From Bradyrhizobium erythrophlei (GTDB taxonomy: Bacteria > Pseudomonadota > Alphaproteobacteria > Rhizobiales > Xanthobacteraceae), in assembly GCF_900142985.1 (NCBI RefSeq), contig NZ_LT670849.1, positions 1,178,001 through 1,242,000 on the forward strand: a DNA stretch of 64,000 bases. Reading direction: 5' to 3'. Positions within the stretch are counted from its first letter, which is position 1. Every line of letters starts with the position of its first letter. A program made the translations under genes and the position numbers. Under the pieces are notes generated by a model that worked only from the letters and a program-made list of their open reading frames with translations, was not told the origin of the DNA and searched no databases. Below, in pieces: positions 18,660-26,747 of the stretch.

Positions 18660-18698
18660 GATCTTTGAATTTGGTCTTTGAATTTGATCTTGGAATTT
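18660..18698. repeat. Three 13-bp tandem repeats upstream of the hydrolase
   Basis: GATCTTTGAATTT (18660-18672), GGTCTTTGAATTT (18673-18685) and GATCTTGGAATTT (18686-18698) follow without gaps, each differing from the first at one position. The array lies 20 bases before the GTG start, inside or just before the leader. Copy-number change here could alter spacing or expression. Confidence 0.8.
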
Positions 18699-18867
18699 GT
18701 ATCGCGAAGTGCGGTGATGCGATTTTCATCTAATGAAATCGCATACTTATGAATCCATCAGCAATCTAGCAGACAGCTGAAAGCGCCGGAAGCTATTCCG
18801 CGCTGCGGAGCATGGCCGCAGCTTCGCCGCGCGGTAACGACGTCGTGTTTGACCGACGGTCCAGGCG

Positions 18868-19383
18868 TTAACTGGCGTTGGGATCGCGGTGCACGGGATC
18901 GACCCACAGCACCTTTTCCGGCTTCTCGACCGGCTCGATGTCGAGGTTGATCGCGACCGCCTCGCCGTCGCTGCGCACCAGCACGCACTCCAGCGCCTCA
19001 TCGGGACTGGCGTTGATTTCCTGATGCGGCACGTAAGGCGGCACGAAAATGAAATCGCCGGGATTGGCTTCGGCGGTGAATTCGAGATGATCGCCCCAGC
19101 GCATCCGCGCCTTGCCCTTGACGACGTAGATGATGCTCTCGAGGTGACCGTGATGATGCGCGCCGGTCTTGGCGTCCGGCTTGATGGTGACGGTGCCGGC
19201 CCACAGTTTCTGGGCGCCGACGCGGGCAAAATTGATCGCGGCCTTGCGGTCCATGCCGGCGGTCGAAGGCACGTTGGGATCAAGCTGATTACCGGGAATG
19301 ACGCGAACGCCATCGTGCTTCCAGCGGCTCTCGCCGTGGTGATGTGAATGCCCAGAATGGTCGTGATCGTGCGATTTCGACAT
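18868..19383 (-). CDS. Cupin-domain protein with histidine-rich N-terminus
   Basis: The 171-residue product is a single-domain cupin. The first metal-binding motif is in GAHHHGHLESIIYVVKG around residues 74-90 and the second in PGDFIFVPPYVPHQE near 108-122. The first 17 residues hold eight histidines, suggesting metal capture. Cupins of this type include dioxygenases, isomerases and sensors; the sequence does not settle which. GGAAGG lies 7 bases before the ATG. It is separate from the neighbouring FKBP gene by 78 bases. Confidence 0.82.
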   Translation of the reverse strand: MSKSHDHDHSGHSHHHGESRWKHDGVRVIPGNQLDPNVPSTAGMDRKAAINFARVGAQKLWAGTVTIKPDAKTGAHHHGHLESIIYVVKGKARMRWGDHLEFTAEANPGDFIFVPPYVPHQEINASPDEALECVLVRSDGEAVAINLDIEPVEKPEKVLWVDPVHRDPNAS

Positions 19384-19461
19384 GTGGGTGCCTTCCGGTT
19401 AAATCCCTGGCAAAAACGCTGGCCGAAAACCGCCGCCGCTACCTGAGCGACCGCGGGCGCG

Positions 19462-19917
19462 TCAGCCCTTCACGTTGAGCAATTCGACGTCGAAGATCAG
19501 GGTCGCATTCGGCGGAATGACGCCGCCAGCGCCGCGCGCGCCATAGCCGAGCTCGGGCGGAATGATCAGGGTGCGCTTGCCGCCGACCTTCATCGACGCA
19601 ACGCCTTCATCCCAGCCGGCGATCACCTTGCGCTGTCCGACCGGAAATTCCAGCGGATCGTTGCGGTCGACCGAAGAGTCGAATTTCTTGCCCTTCTGGC
19701 CATCCTGATAGAGCCAGCCGGTGTAATGTACGACGCAGATCTGGCCGGGCTTGGGCGTCGCGCCGGTACCAACCTTGGTGTCGATGATCTGAAGTCCTGA
19801 AGCTGTGGTCATGGCTTTTCCCGGGGTTTGCGCCATCGCCGATGTCGGCATCGAGACTGCCGATACGGTCAGAACCGTCAACGCAATGGCGGCCAAAGTG
19901 GAAAACGTCGTGCGCAT
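19462..19917 (-). CDS. Periplasmic FKBP-type peptidyl-prolyl isomerase
   Basis: The 151-residue product has a Sec signal peptide (cleavage after AMA near residue 29) and one FKBP domain. It shows VHYTGWL, KFDSSVDR, GWDEGV and IPPELGYGARG, the residues lining the proline-binding pocket. It is the size of single-domain secreted FKBPs and should help fold envelope proteins. The ATG at 19917 follows AAAAGG by 9 bases. Confidence 0.92.
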   Translation of the reverse strand: MRTTFSTLAAIALTVLTVSAVSMPTSAMAQTPGKAMTTASGLQIIDTKVGTGATPKPGQICVVHYTGWLYQDGQKGKKFDSSVDRNDPLEFPVGQRKVIAGWDEGVASMKVGGKRTLIIPPELGYGARGAGGVIPPNATLIFDVELLNVKG

Positions 19918-19992
19918 GGTGGCTTACCTTTTCAAAACGATCGGGCGCCTGTCTATCCCAACGCCCCCCGCAAGACCAGCGGGGTCGATCCT

Positions 19993-21576
19993 TTAATAGC
20001 CGAGCGCGCAGCCGTCCTTGCGGGGATCGGAGCCGCCGGTCAGCGTTCCCTTCTCCCAGTCGATCCAGATCGCCTGACCGCCGCCGAGCGGAGGAATAAC
20101 CTTGGTGGTCTGGTGCCCGAGCTTCTGCAGGCCCGCGACGATCTCCGCCGGCACGCCGTCTTCAAGCTGATAGACGCCTTCGTAATGCAGGCCGCGCGGC
20201 ATATCGATCGCCTCCTGCACATCGCACCCGTAGTCCACGACGTTGGTCAGCACGTGGGTCTGGCCGACCGGCTGGTACTGACCGCCCATCACGCCGTACG
20301 GCATGACCGCGCGGCCGCCTTTGGTCGCCAGCGCCGGCATGATCGTGTGCAGCGGACGCTTGCCAGGCGCGATGCAGTTCGGATGGCCGGGCTCGACGCG
20401 GAAGCCGGCGCCGCGATTCTGGAACAGGATGCCGGTCTTGTTGGAGACGATGGCGGAAGCCCAGGAATGGGCGACCGAGTTGATAAACGAACAGACGTTA
20501 CGGTCCTTGTCGACCACGGTGATGTAGACCGTCGACGGATTCATCGGCGGTGACACCTTCGGCAGGTCCAGCATCCGGTCCATGCGGATCTTGCCGACAT
20601 ATTCGTCGGCGTAACTCTTCAGGATGCCGGCGACATCGACGTTGGCGAAAGCAGGATCGGCGATGTTTTGCTCGCGCATCATGTAGGCGACGCGCGCGGC
20701 CTCAGCCTCGAGATGGAAACGCTCGATGCTCATTGGCGCGAATTTCGTGAGATCGAAGTGCGAGAGAATGTTCAGCATCACCAGCATGGTGATGCCCGGT
20801 CCGTTCGGCGGGCACTGCCAGACATCGAGACCTTTATACATGGTGCCGATCGGCACAGTGGTTTCGGTCTTGTGGGCGGCGAAGTCTTCCAGGGTGTGCA
20901 GACCACCAGCGGCCCGCAGGGTCTCGACCATGTCTTCAGCAATCGCGCCCTTGTAGAAGGCGTCAGGTCCGCCCTTGGCGATGGCGCGCAGTGTCTTGCC
21001 AAGCTCCGGCTGCCTGATGACGTCGCCCGCGACGGCTGCCTTGCCATGCGGCAGCAGATAGCGCTCGGTGTTGATGCCCTTCTTCAGCTTCTCGAACCCG
21101 TTCTTCCAGTCGAAGGCAATACGGGGCGCAACGACATAGCCTTCTTCGGCAGCCTTGATCGCGGGCTGGAACAAAGTGTCGAAGCCAAACTTGCCGTGGT
21201 CGCGCAGGATCGTCGCCCAGAAATCGATCGCACCGGGAATGGTGACCGCGTGCGCCGAGGTCAGCGGGATCCCCTTCATGTTGCGCTCGAGATACCACTC
21301 GGCCGTCGCTGCCTTCGGCGCGCGGCCGGAGCCGTTATAGGCAACGATCTTGCCCTCGCCTTTCGGCTGGATCAGCGCGAAGCCGTCACCACCAATGCCG
21401 GTCGATTGCGGTTCGATCACCGCCAGCAGCGCGGAAGCCGCGATCGCCGCGTCCGCCGCGGTTCCTCCGGCTTTCAGCACCTCGATGGCCGCAAGCGCCG
21501 CCTGTGGGTGGGATGTGGCCACCATGGCGTTCTGGGAATGGACCGTCGACCGGCCGGCGAGATGGAAATTTCTCAT
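19993..21576 (-). CDS. Gamma-glutamyltransferase family protein
   Basis: The 527-residue Ntn-hydrolase removes or transfers gamma-glutamyl groups, for example from glutathione. The pro-enzyme is expected to cleave itself before the threonine in the segment STVYITVVD near residue 350. Downstream glycines (GVMGGQYQ) form the usual oxyanion and substrate pocket. No clear signal peptide is visible, so it may be cytoplasmic, unlike E. coli Ggt. It reads away from trhO, with repeat element copy 1 in the shared intergenic region. Confidence 0.88.
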   Translation of the reverse strand: MRNFHLAGRSTVHSQNAMVATSHPQAALAAIEVLKAGGTAADAAIAASALLAVIEPQSTGIGGDGFALIQPKGEGKIVAYNGSGRAPKAATAEWYLERNMKGIPLTSAHAVTIPGAIDFWATILRDHGKFGFDTLFQPAIKAAEEGYVVAPRIAFDWKNGFEKLKKGINTERYLLPHGKAAVAGDVIRQPELGKTLRAIAKGGPDAFYKGAIAEDMVETLRAAGGLHTLEDFAAHKTETTVPIGTMYKGLDVWQCPPNGPGITMLVMLNILSHFDLTKFAPMSIERFHLEAEAARVAYMMREQNIADPAFANVDVAGILKSYADEYVGKIRMDRMLDLPKVSPPMNPSTVYITVVDKDRNVCSFINSVAHSWASAIVSNKTGILFQNRGAGFRVEPGHPNCIAPGKRPLHTIMPALATKGGRAVMPYGVMGGQYQPVGQTHVLTNVVDYGCDVQEAIDMPRGLHYEGVYQLEDGVPAEIVAGLQKLGHQTTKVIPPLGGGQAIWIDWEKGTLTGGSDPRKDGCALGY

Positions 21577-21718
21577 AAGAAATGGCTCACTTTGTCGCTA
21601 GTTAAGCTGATTTCCGGGGTTTGATTTGGGGGTTACTTGGCATACTCAATGCCACCTGCGCAATGCTAGATGATGCATATGTCGAGGGTCACCCCTGCCC
21701 TTCGCAACCACCCCCTGG

Positions 21719-21886
21719 CTGGTGGAGTGGATTTGACATTCGCCACCACCCGCCGCGAACTCGCGACGCGAATGTCAAATCCGAAAACTCCACCAGTAAC
21801 CTATATTTGCTAGTGGTCCTTTTGATTCTAACATTCGCAAAAGTGCCAGCTGAGAAGGAATGCGAATGTTAGAATCGGACCACTAG
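21719..21886. repeat. Double-hairpin element, copy 1
   Basis: Hairpin B: outer arms 21719-21728 and 21787-21796 (CTGGTGGAGT/ACTCCACCAG), inner arms 21729-21743 and 21768-21782 (GGATTTGACATTCGC), with a one-sided GAAA bulge at 21783-21786 and a 24-base loop. Linker CTATATTTG ends at 21809. Hairpin A: outer arms 21810-21819 and 21877-21886 (CTAGTGGTCC/GGACCACTAG), inner arms 21824-21838 and 21862-21876 (GATTCTAACATTCGC), TTTT bulge at 21820-21823 and a 23-base loop. All arms pair perfectly. It lies in the ggt/trhO divergent spacer and ends 9 bases before the trhO start. Confidence 0.92.
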
Positions 21887-21895
21887 ACCGCCAAC

Positions 21896-22666
21896 ATGCC
21901 AACCAAGGTAGCCGCCTTTTACCAATTCGCATCCCTGCCGGACTTCCGCGAACTGCGCGAGCCGCTGCGGACGCTGTGCGCCGATCTCGCGCTCAAGGGC
22001 AGCGTGCTGCTGGCGCATGAGGGGATCAACGGCACGCTTGCCGGCGGGCCTGAGGCGATCGACGAGTTCGTTGCCGCGCTGCGCCACAGCGATCTGTTTG
22101 GCGGCCGCCTCGACCATCTGGAGCTCAAATTCTCCAACGCGGCGTCTATGCCGTTCGGCCGCCTCAAGATCCGGCTGAAAAAGGAGATCGTCACGTTTGG
22201 CGATGAGTCCGCCGATCCGACGCGGCAGGTCGGCACTTATGTGGAGCCTCGTGACTGGAACCAACTGATCGGTTCTCCCGATACGGTGCTCATCGACACA
22301 CGCAACGCGTTCGAGGTTGCGATCGGCACCTTCGAAGGCGCCACAGATCCGGCGATTGCAAGCTTCGGCAAGTTCAAGGATTTCGCCGCCCACCATCTCG
22401 ATCCGGCGCGACATCGAAAGATCGCGATGTTCTGCACCGGTGGCATCCGCTGCGAAAAGGCTTCGAGCTATCTGCTCGCGCGGGGTTTTACCGAGGTCTA
22501 TCACCTCAAGGGCGGCATCCTGAATTATCTCGAACATGTTCCCGAGGGTGAAAGCCGCTGGCGCGGCGAGTGTTTCGTCTTCGACGAGCGCGTCGCGCTT
22601 GGTCACGGCTTGCGCGAGCGTCCCGCGGAGCTGGAAAGCCAAACGGAGCTCGAAAGCAGTGAGTGA
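21896..22666 (+). CDS. trhO: tRNA uridine(34) hydroxylase, rhodanese family
   Basis: The 256-residue product matches TrhO (YceA), which forms 5-hydroxyuridine at the wobble position of tRNA with molecular oxygen. The N-terminal domain has FYQF and GSVLLAHEGINGTLAG. The rhodanese domain has the catalytic cysteine in CTGGIRC near residue 180 and IDTRNAFE near 133. The stop overlaps slyX by 8 bases. The ATG lies 9 bases after a double-hairpin element and has no recognisable Shine-Dalgarno sequence, so the hairpin may influence translation. Confidence 0.92.
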   Translation: MPTKVAAFYQFASLPDFRELREPLRTLCADLALKGSVLLAHEGINGTLAGGPEAIDEFVAALRHSDLFGGRLDHLELKFSNAASMPFGRLKIRLKKEIVTFGDESADPTRQVGTYVEPRDWNQLIGSPDTVLIDTRNAFEVAIGTFEGATDPAIASFGKFKDFAAHHLDPARHRKIAMFCTGGIRCEKASSYLLARGFTEVYHLKGGILNYLEHVPEGESRWRGECFVFDERVALGHGLRERPAELESQTELESSE

Positions 22667-22874
22667 CCTCAAAGCACTCGGCGAACGCATCGATCTCCTG
22701 GAGTCGCGGCTGGCGTTTCAGGATGATACCATCGAGACGCTGAACAAGACCGTCACCGAGCAATGGACGAAAATCGACGCGCTGACGCGCCAGCTTGTGG
22801 CTCTCCGCGAACGGTTGCAGGAAGCCGAAAGCCAGGTGCCACGGCCGGCGAACGAACCGCCGCCGCATTACTGA
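22659..22874 (+). CDS. slyX: SlyX family protein
   Basis: The 71-residue product is a coiled-coil protein of the SlyX family (LGERIDLLESRLAFQDDTIETLN, shown here only by its first part: ERIDLLESRLAFQDDTIE). Heptads run to about residue 55 and the tail is Pro-rich, ending PPPHY, which is typical. The function of SlyX is unknown. The GTG at 22659 overlaps the trhO stop by 8 bases, with GGAG 10 bases upstream, so the two are translationally linked. Confidence 0.88.
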   Translation: MSDLKALGERIDLLESRLAFQDDTIETLNKTVTEQWTKIDALTRQLVALRERLQEAESQVPRPANEPPPHY

Positions 22875-22898
22875 GAACACAAACGAGTGTCTGTGACG

Positions 22899-23930
22899 AT
22901 GACAAAACCATTCCTGGAAGTGCTCTCCGGCCACAGACAAGCGGTGCCGCCGATCTGGATGATGCGGCAAGCCGGGCGCTATCTGCCGGAATATCGCGAG
23001 TTGCGGGCAAAAGCCGGCAGCTTCCTCGATCTGTGTTTCACGCCGGAATATGCGGCCGAGGTCACGCTTCAGCCGATCCGCCGTTTCAACTTCGACGCCG
23101 CCATCATCTTTTCCGATATTCTCGTCATTCCCCATGCGCTCGGCCGCTCCGTGCGGTTTGAGGTTGGCGAAGGGCCGCGGCTCGATCCGCTGGATACGCC
23201 AGACAAGATCGCAACACTGGCACCGCGCGCCGATTTCACCAAATTGGAACCGGTGTTCGAGGCGCTACGTCGCGTCCGGCGCGAGCTCAACGACAAGACG
23301 GCGTTGATCGGTTTCTGCGGCGCGCCGTGGACCGTCGCGACCTACATGGTCGCAGGCCAGGGCACGCCGGATCAGGCGCCGGCGCGCATGCTGGCCTATC
23401 GTCATCCCGAGGCGTTCGAAAAGATCATCGACACGCTGGTCGAGAACTCCATTCCGTACCTCGTCGGCCAACTCAAGGCCGGCGCCGATGCCGTGCAGAT
23501 TTTCGACACTTGGGCCGGGGTATTGCCTCCGCGGGAGTTCGCGCGCTGGTCGGTCGAGCCGACGCGCCGCATCGTCCAAGGCGTGCGTCAGCAAATTGCC
23601 GATGCGAAGATCATCGGCTTTCCCAGAGGCGCAGGCGCCCTGCTGCCAGGTTACGTGGAGACGACCGGTATCGATGGCGTCAGCATCGACTGGGCGGCGG
23701 AGCCCGCGCTGATCCGCGAGCGCGTGCAGAGTCGCATTGCGATTCAAGGCAACCTCGACCCGCTGGCGTTGATCACAGGCGGCGCTGCGCTTGATCGCGC
23801 CATCGACGATGTCCTGGAAAATTACGCGAGCGGGCGGCTGATCTTCAATCTCGGCCACGGAATCTTGCCGGAAACGCCGATCGCGCATGTCGAGCAGATG
23901 ATCAAGCGCGTGCGCGCTTACAAAGGCTAG
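22899..23930 (+). CDS. hemE: Uroporphyrinogen decarboxylase
   Basis: This 343-residue cytoplasmic enzyme converts uroporphyrinogen III to coproporphyrinogen III in heme biosynthesis. The N-terminal signature [17 protein letters not shown] near residues 20-36 and the later GFCGAPWT motif are both present. I use the ATG at 22899; in-frame GTG codons at 22887 and 22893 would add up to four residues. It begins 24 bases after slyX, so trhO-slyX-hemE may be one transcript. It converges on hemC with a 13-base gap. Confidence 0.95.
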   Translation: MTKPFLEVLSGHRQAVPPIWMMRQAGRYLPEYRELRAKAGSFLDLCFTPEYAAEVTLQPIRRFNFDAAIIFSDILVIPHALGRSVRFEVGEGPRLDPLDTPDKIATLAPRADFTKLEPVFEALRRVRRELNDKTALIGFCGAPWTVATYMVAGQGTPDQAPARMLAYRHPEAFEKIIDTLVENSIPYLVGQLKAGADAVQIFDTWAGVLPPREFARWSVEPTRRIVQGVRQQIADAKIIGFPRGAGALLPGYVETTGIDGVSIDWAAEPALIRERVQSRIAIQGNLDPLALITGGAALDRAIDDVLENYASGRLIFNLGHGILPETPIAHVEQMIKRVRAYKG

Positions 23931-23943
23931 CGATCACTTCAGA

Positions 23944-24918
23944 TCACTTGGGCCGGCTGCGCTCGATAATGTCGGCTGCGCCCTTTGCCAGCAACTCCAA
24001 TCCGACCGCACGGCCGAGTTCGCGCGGCCGATCGGCGTGCCCCTGACGCGACACCTCGATGAAGCGCTTGCCGTCTTCGTCGAGCACCGACGCCGTCAAC
24101 GACATCTGGTGCCCCGTGACGGTGGCAAATCCCGCAATCGGGGAATTGCAATGGCCGTTGAGCACCCATAGCACCTCGCGTTCGGCATCGGCGCAGCGGC
24201 GCGCGGCGAGGTCGTCGATTTTCGCGAGGATACTTCGCGTCGGCCAATCATCCGCGGAGCATTCCACCGCGACGATCCCCTGCCCCGCGGCCGGCAGCAT
24301 TTCGGTGACCTGAAATTCGTAAGCGATGCGGTTCGCAAGGCCCACGCGTTCGAGGCCCGAGCGCGCCATGATCAGCGCATCCGCAGGTCCCACCGCGCCG
24401 CCATCGGCAAGCCGCTGTTTCTCCAGGCGGTCGAGCTTGCGCACCCGGGTATCGGCGGCGCCGCGATAGTGGATCACCTCGATCCCGGGGAAGAGCCGAC
24501 GCGCATAGGCGGCGCGGCGCACCGCGTTGGTGCCGATCTTGAAGCCCTTGCCGTGCGAAGCTCTCAATTCGTCGAGCGAGAGTCCCGCCCGCAACACCAG
24601 CACGTCGGTCGCGGGATCGCGCGCCAGCGTGGCCCCGATCACAAGTCCCGGCGTGTCTTCATTGCCCGGCATGTCCTTGAGCGAATGCATCGCCGCCTGC
24701 AATTCGCCTGATCGGACCGCATTGCGGATTTCGGCGACAAAGGCTCCGCCCTTGCCGCCATGGGGCAACAGCTTGCCGGTCTGATCGGTATCGCCTGATG
24801 TTTCGAACTTGACGATCTCGACATCGATGCCGGGAACGGCGGCCGAAAGCTGCCGCGCAATGGCCTCGGTCTGGGCCAGGGCCATGGAGCTCTTGCGCGT
24901 GCCGATCCGCAGTCGCAT
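23944..24918 (-). CDS. hemC: Hydroxymethylbilane synthase (porphobilinogen deaminase)
   Basis: The 324-residue enzyme polymerises four porphobilinogens into hydroxymethylbilane. The cysteine that carries the dipyrromethane cofactor is in NGHCNSP near residue 257. The catalytic aspartate is in HSLKDMP near 82, and RIGTRKS opens the protein. In the substrate-arginine segment it reads RGAADTRVRK, where many homologues have RGNVDTRLRK. hemC is convergent with hemE, so the two heme genes sit together but are not co-transcribed. Confidence 0.95.
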   Translation of the reverse strand: MRLRIGTRKSSMALAQTEAIARQLSAAVPGIDVEIVKFETSGDTDQTGKLLPHGGKGGAFVAEIRNAVRSGELQAAMHSLKDMPGNEDTPGLVIGATLARDPATDVLVLRAGLSLDELRASHGKGFKIGTNAVRRAAYARRLFPGIEVIHYRGAADTRVRKLDRLEKQRLADGGAVGPADALIMARSGLERVGLANRIAYEFQVTEMLPAAGQGIVAVECSADDWPTRSILAKIDDLAARRCADAEREVLWVLNGHCNSPIAGFATVTGHQMSLTASVLDEDGKRFIEVSRQGHADRPRELGRAVGLELLAKGAADIIERSRPK

Positions 24919-24977
24919 TGAAGTCGTTCTCGCTGTCTCGCTGCCGCCGATGCAATAGCACCCGCCCGGTATCGTGA

Positions 24978-24995
24978 CTAGTGGACCACCGCTAG
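24978..24995. repeat. Possible remnant of the double-hairpin element
   Basis: The sequence CTAGTGG, ACCAC, CG, CTAG joins what look like the two ends of hairpin A (CTAGTGGTCC and GGACCACTAG) with everything between removed. It overlaps the stop codon of the GMC oxidoreductase, whose TAG lies within the final CTAG. It is short, so chance cannot be excluded. Confidence 0.4.
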
Positions 24996-26614
24996 CGTGC
25001 GTCCTGCAAGATCATGTCGGAGACTTTTTCGGCGATCATGATGACCGGCGCGTTGGTGTTGCCCGAGACGAGATCCGGCATCACGGAGGCATCGACCACG
25101 CGCAAGCCGTCGATCCCGCGCACGCGAAGCTTTTGGTCGACGACGGCGAGCGGATCGTTCCCCATCCGGCAGGTCGAGGTCGGATGATAGATGGTAGAGC
25201 CGCGGGCGCGGCAATAGGCCAGCAATGCCTCGTCACTCGTGATCTTGTCGCCGGGATCGACCTCCTCGACGGTGTAAGGCTTGAGCGCAGGCGCATGCAA
25301 AATCTTGCGCAGGATCTTCAGGCCCTCGACATTGGTGGTGCGGTCGACTTCACTGGCGAGATAATTGATCCGGATTTCCGGAGGCGCGGCCGGATCCGCG
25401 CTTCTGATCCTGATCGAACCGCGGCTCTCGGGCCGCAATTGACAGACCGATGCCGTGAAGCCGGAAAACGGATGCAGCTTTTCACCCATCTTGTCGGTCG
25501 AGAACGGCAGGAAGTGAATCTGGATATCGGGCGAGGCCAGTCTTGGATTGGTCCTGAAAAACGCGCCCGACGTGCCGGCGGCGATCGTTAGCGGTCCTGT
25601 GCGGAACGCGAAGTAGCGCAACCCGGTCATCATCTTGCGGACGGGGTTATTGACGATGTCGTTCAGCGTAATCGCCTGCGAACAGCGCATCACCACGCGA
25701 ACCTGCAGATGATCCTGCAAGTCACTGCCGACGCCAGGCGCATCCAGCACAACATCAATGCCGTGCTGGCGCAACAGCTCCGATGGCCCGACGCCCGAAA
25801 GCTGCAACAGCTGCGGCGAGTTGAACGCGCCGCCCGAAACCAGAACTTCCTTGCGGGCGCGCGCGGTCCGCGGAACTCCCGCGGCGCGATAGGACACGCC
25901 GACGGCGCGGCGTCCTTCGAACAGAATTCGCTCGGCAAGCGCCGAAGTCTCGATGTGCAGGTTTTGCCGCGCCTTTGCCGGACGAAGATAGGCGACCGCC
26001 GCGCTTGCGCGCCGTCCATCCCTGGTCGTGGTCTGGAAGAAGCCCGCGCCTTCCTGCGTGGCGCCGTTGAAGTCATCATTTCGGGGGATGCCGGCCTGCA
26101 CGGCGGCATCGACGAACGCCTCCGACAGCGGATCGGCGTGACGCCAGTCCGAGACCGGCAACGGCCCGCCGGCGCCGTGAAAGTCGTTGGCGCCGCGCGT
26201 CTGATCCTCGGCCTTCCTGAAATAAGGCAGTACGTCGTCGTAGCCCCAGCCGAGATTGCCGTGCTGGCGCCAGCGATCGTAGTCTTCGTGCTGGCCGCGG
26301 ACATAGAGCAGCCCGTTGATCGAACTCGATCCACCCAGCACCTTGCCGCGCGGCTGAAACACGTTGCGTCCATTGAGCCCGGGCTCCGGCTCGGTCTGGT
26401 ACATCCAGTTGACGGCTTTTTCCTTGAACAGCCGGCCATAGCCGAGCGGGATGTGAATCCAGAGATGCTTATCCTCCGGGCCGGCCTCGAGCAGCAGCAC
26501 TGAAGACTTGCCGTCGGCCGTCAGGCGATTGGCAAGCACACATCCGGCCGAGCCCGCGCCGACAACGATGTAATCGAATTCGAGGTGGTCAGAGCCTGAC
26601 GCAGTGTTGTTCAT
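24992..26614 (-). CDS. GMC-family FAD-dependent alcohol oxidoreductase
   Basis: The 540-residue protein belongs to the glucose-methanol-choline oxidoreductases. GAGSAGCVLANRL near residue 19 binds the ADP part of FAD. GKVLGGSSSINGL near 90 is GMC signature 1 and GGAFNSPQLLQLSGVG near 260 is signature 2. The catalytic histidine lies in STIYHPTSTCRMG near 470, with SGNTNAP near the C-terminus. It resembles choline or polyethylene-glycol dehydrogenases, but the substrate cannot be read from the sequence. It is apparently a single-gene unit. Confidence 0.92.
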   Translation of the reverse strand: MNNTASGSDHLEFDYIVVGAGSAGCVLANRLTADGKSSVLLLEAGPEDKHLWIHIPLGYGRLFKEKAVNWMYQTEPEPGLNGRNVFQPRGKVLGGSSSINGLLYVRGQHEDYDRWRQHGNLGWGYDDVLPYFRKAEDQTRGANDFHGAGGPLPVSDWRHADPLSEAFVDAAVQAGIPRNDDFNGATQEGAGFFQTTTRDGRRASAAVAYLRPAKARQNLHIETSALAERILFEGRRAVGVSYRAAGVPRTARARKEVLVSGGAFNSPQLLQLSGVGPSELLRQHGIDVVLDAPGVGSDLQDHLQVRVVMRCSQAITLNDIVNNPVRKMMTGLRYFAFRTGPLTIAAGTSGAFFRTNPRLASPDIQIHFLPFSTDKMGEKLHPFSGFTASVCQLRPESRGSIRIRSADPAAPPEIRINYLASEVDRTTNVEGLKILRKILHAPALKPYTVEEVDPGDKITSDEALLAYCRARGSTIYHPTSTCRMGNDPLAVVDQKLRVRGIDGLRVVDASVMPDLVSGNTNAPVIMIAEKVSDMILQDAR

Positions 26615-26747
26615 GTCTTTTTCTTCGCCAGATCCATGCGGGAAAGCGGACGAGGGAGGCGAAGGATAACTTCACTGGATCGTCAGTCAATCAACGAGCC
26701 ATGCGACCGGTACGCACACTCCTAGCGATGCGCGAGGCACCGAATGC

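Noticed and set aside
21719-21886. CRISPR or Rho-independent terminator as explanation of the double hairpins
   Set aside because: There is no direct repeat/spacer array and no T-run after either stem. Copies are dispersed and inverted within themselves.
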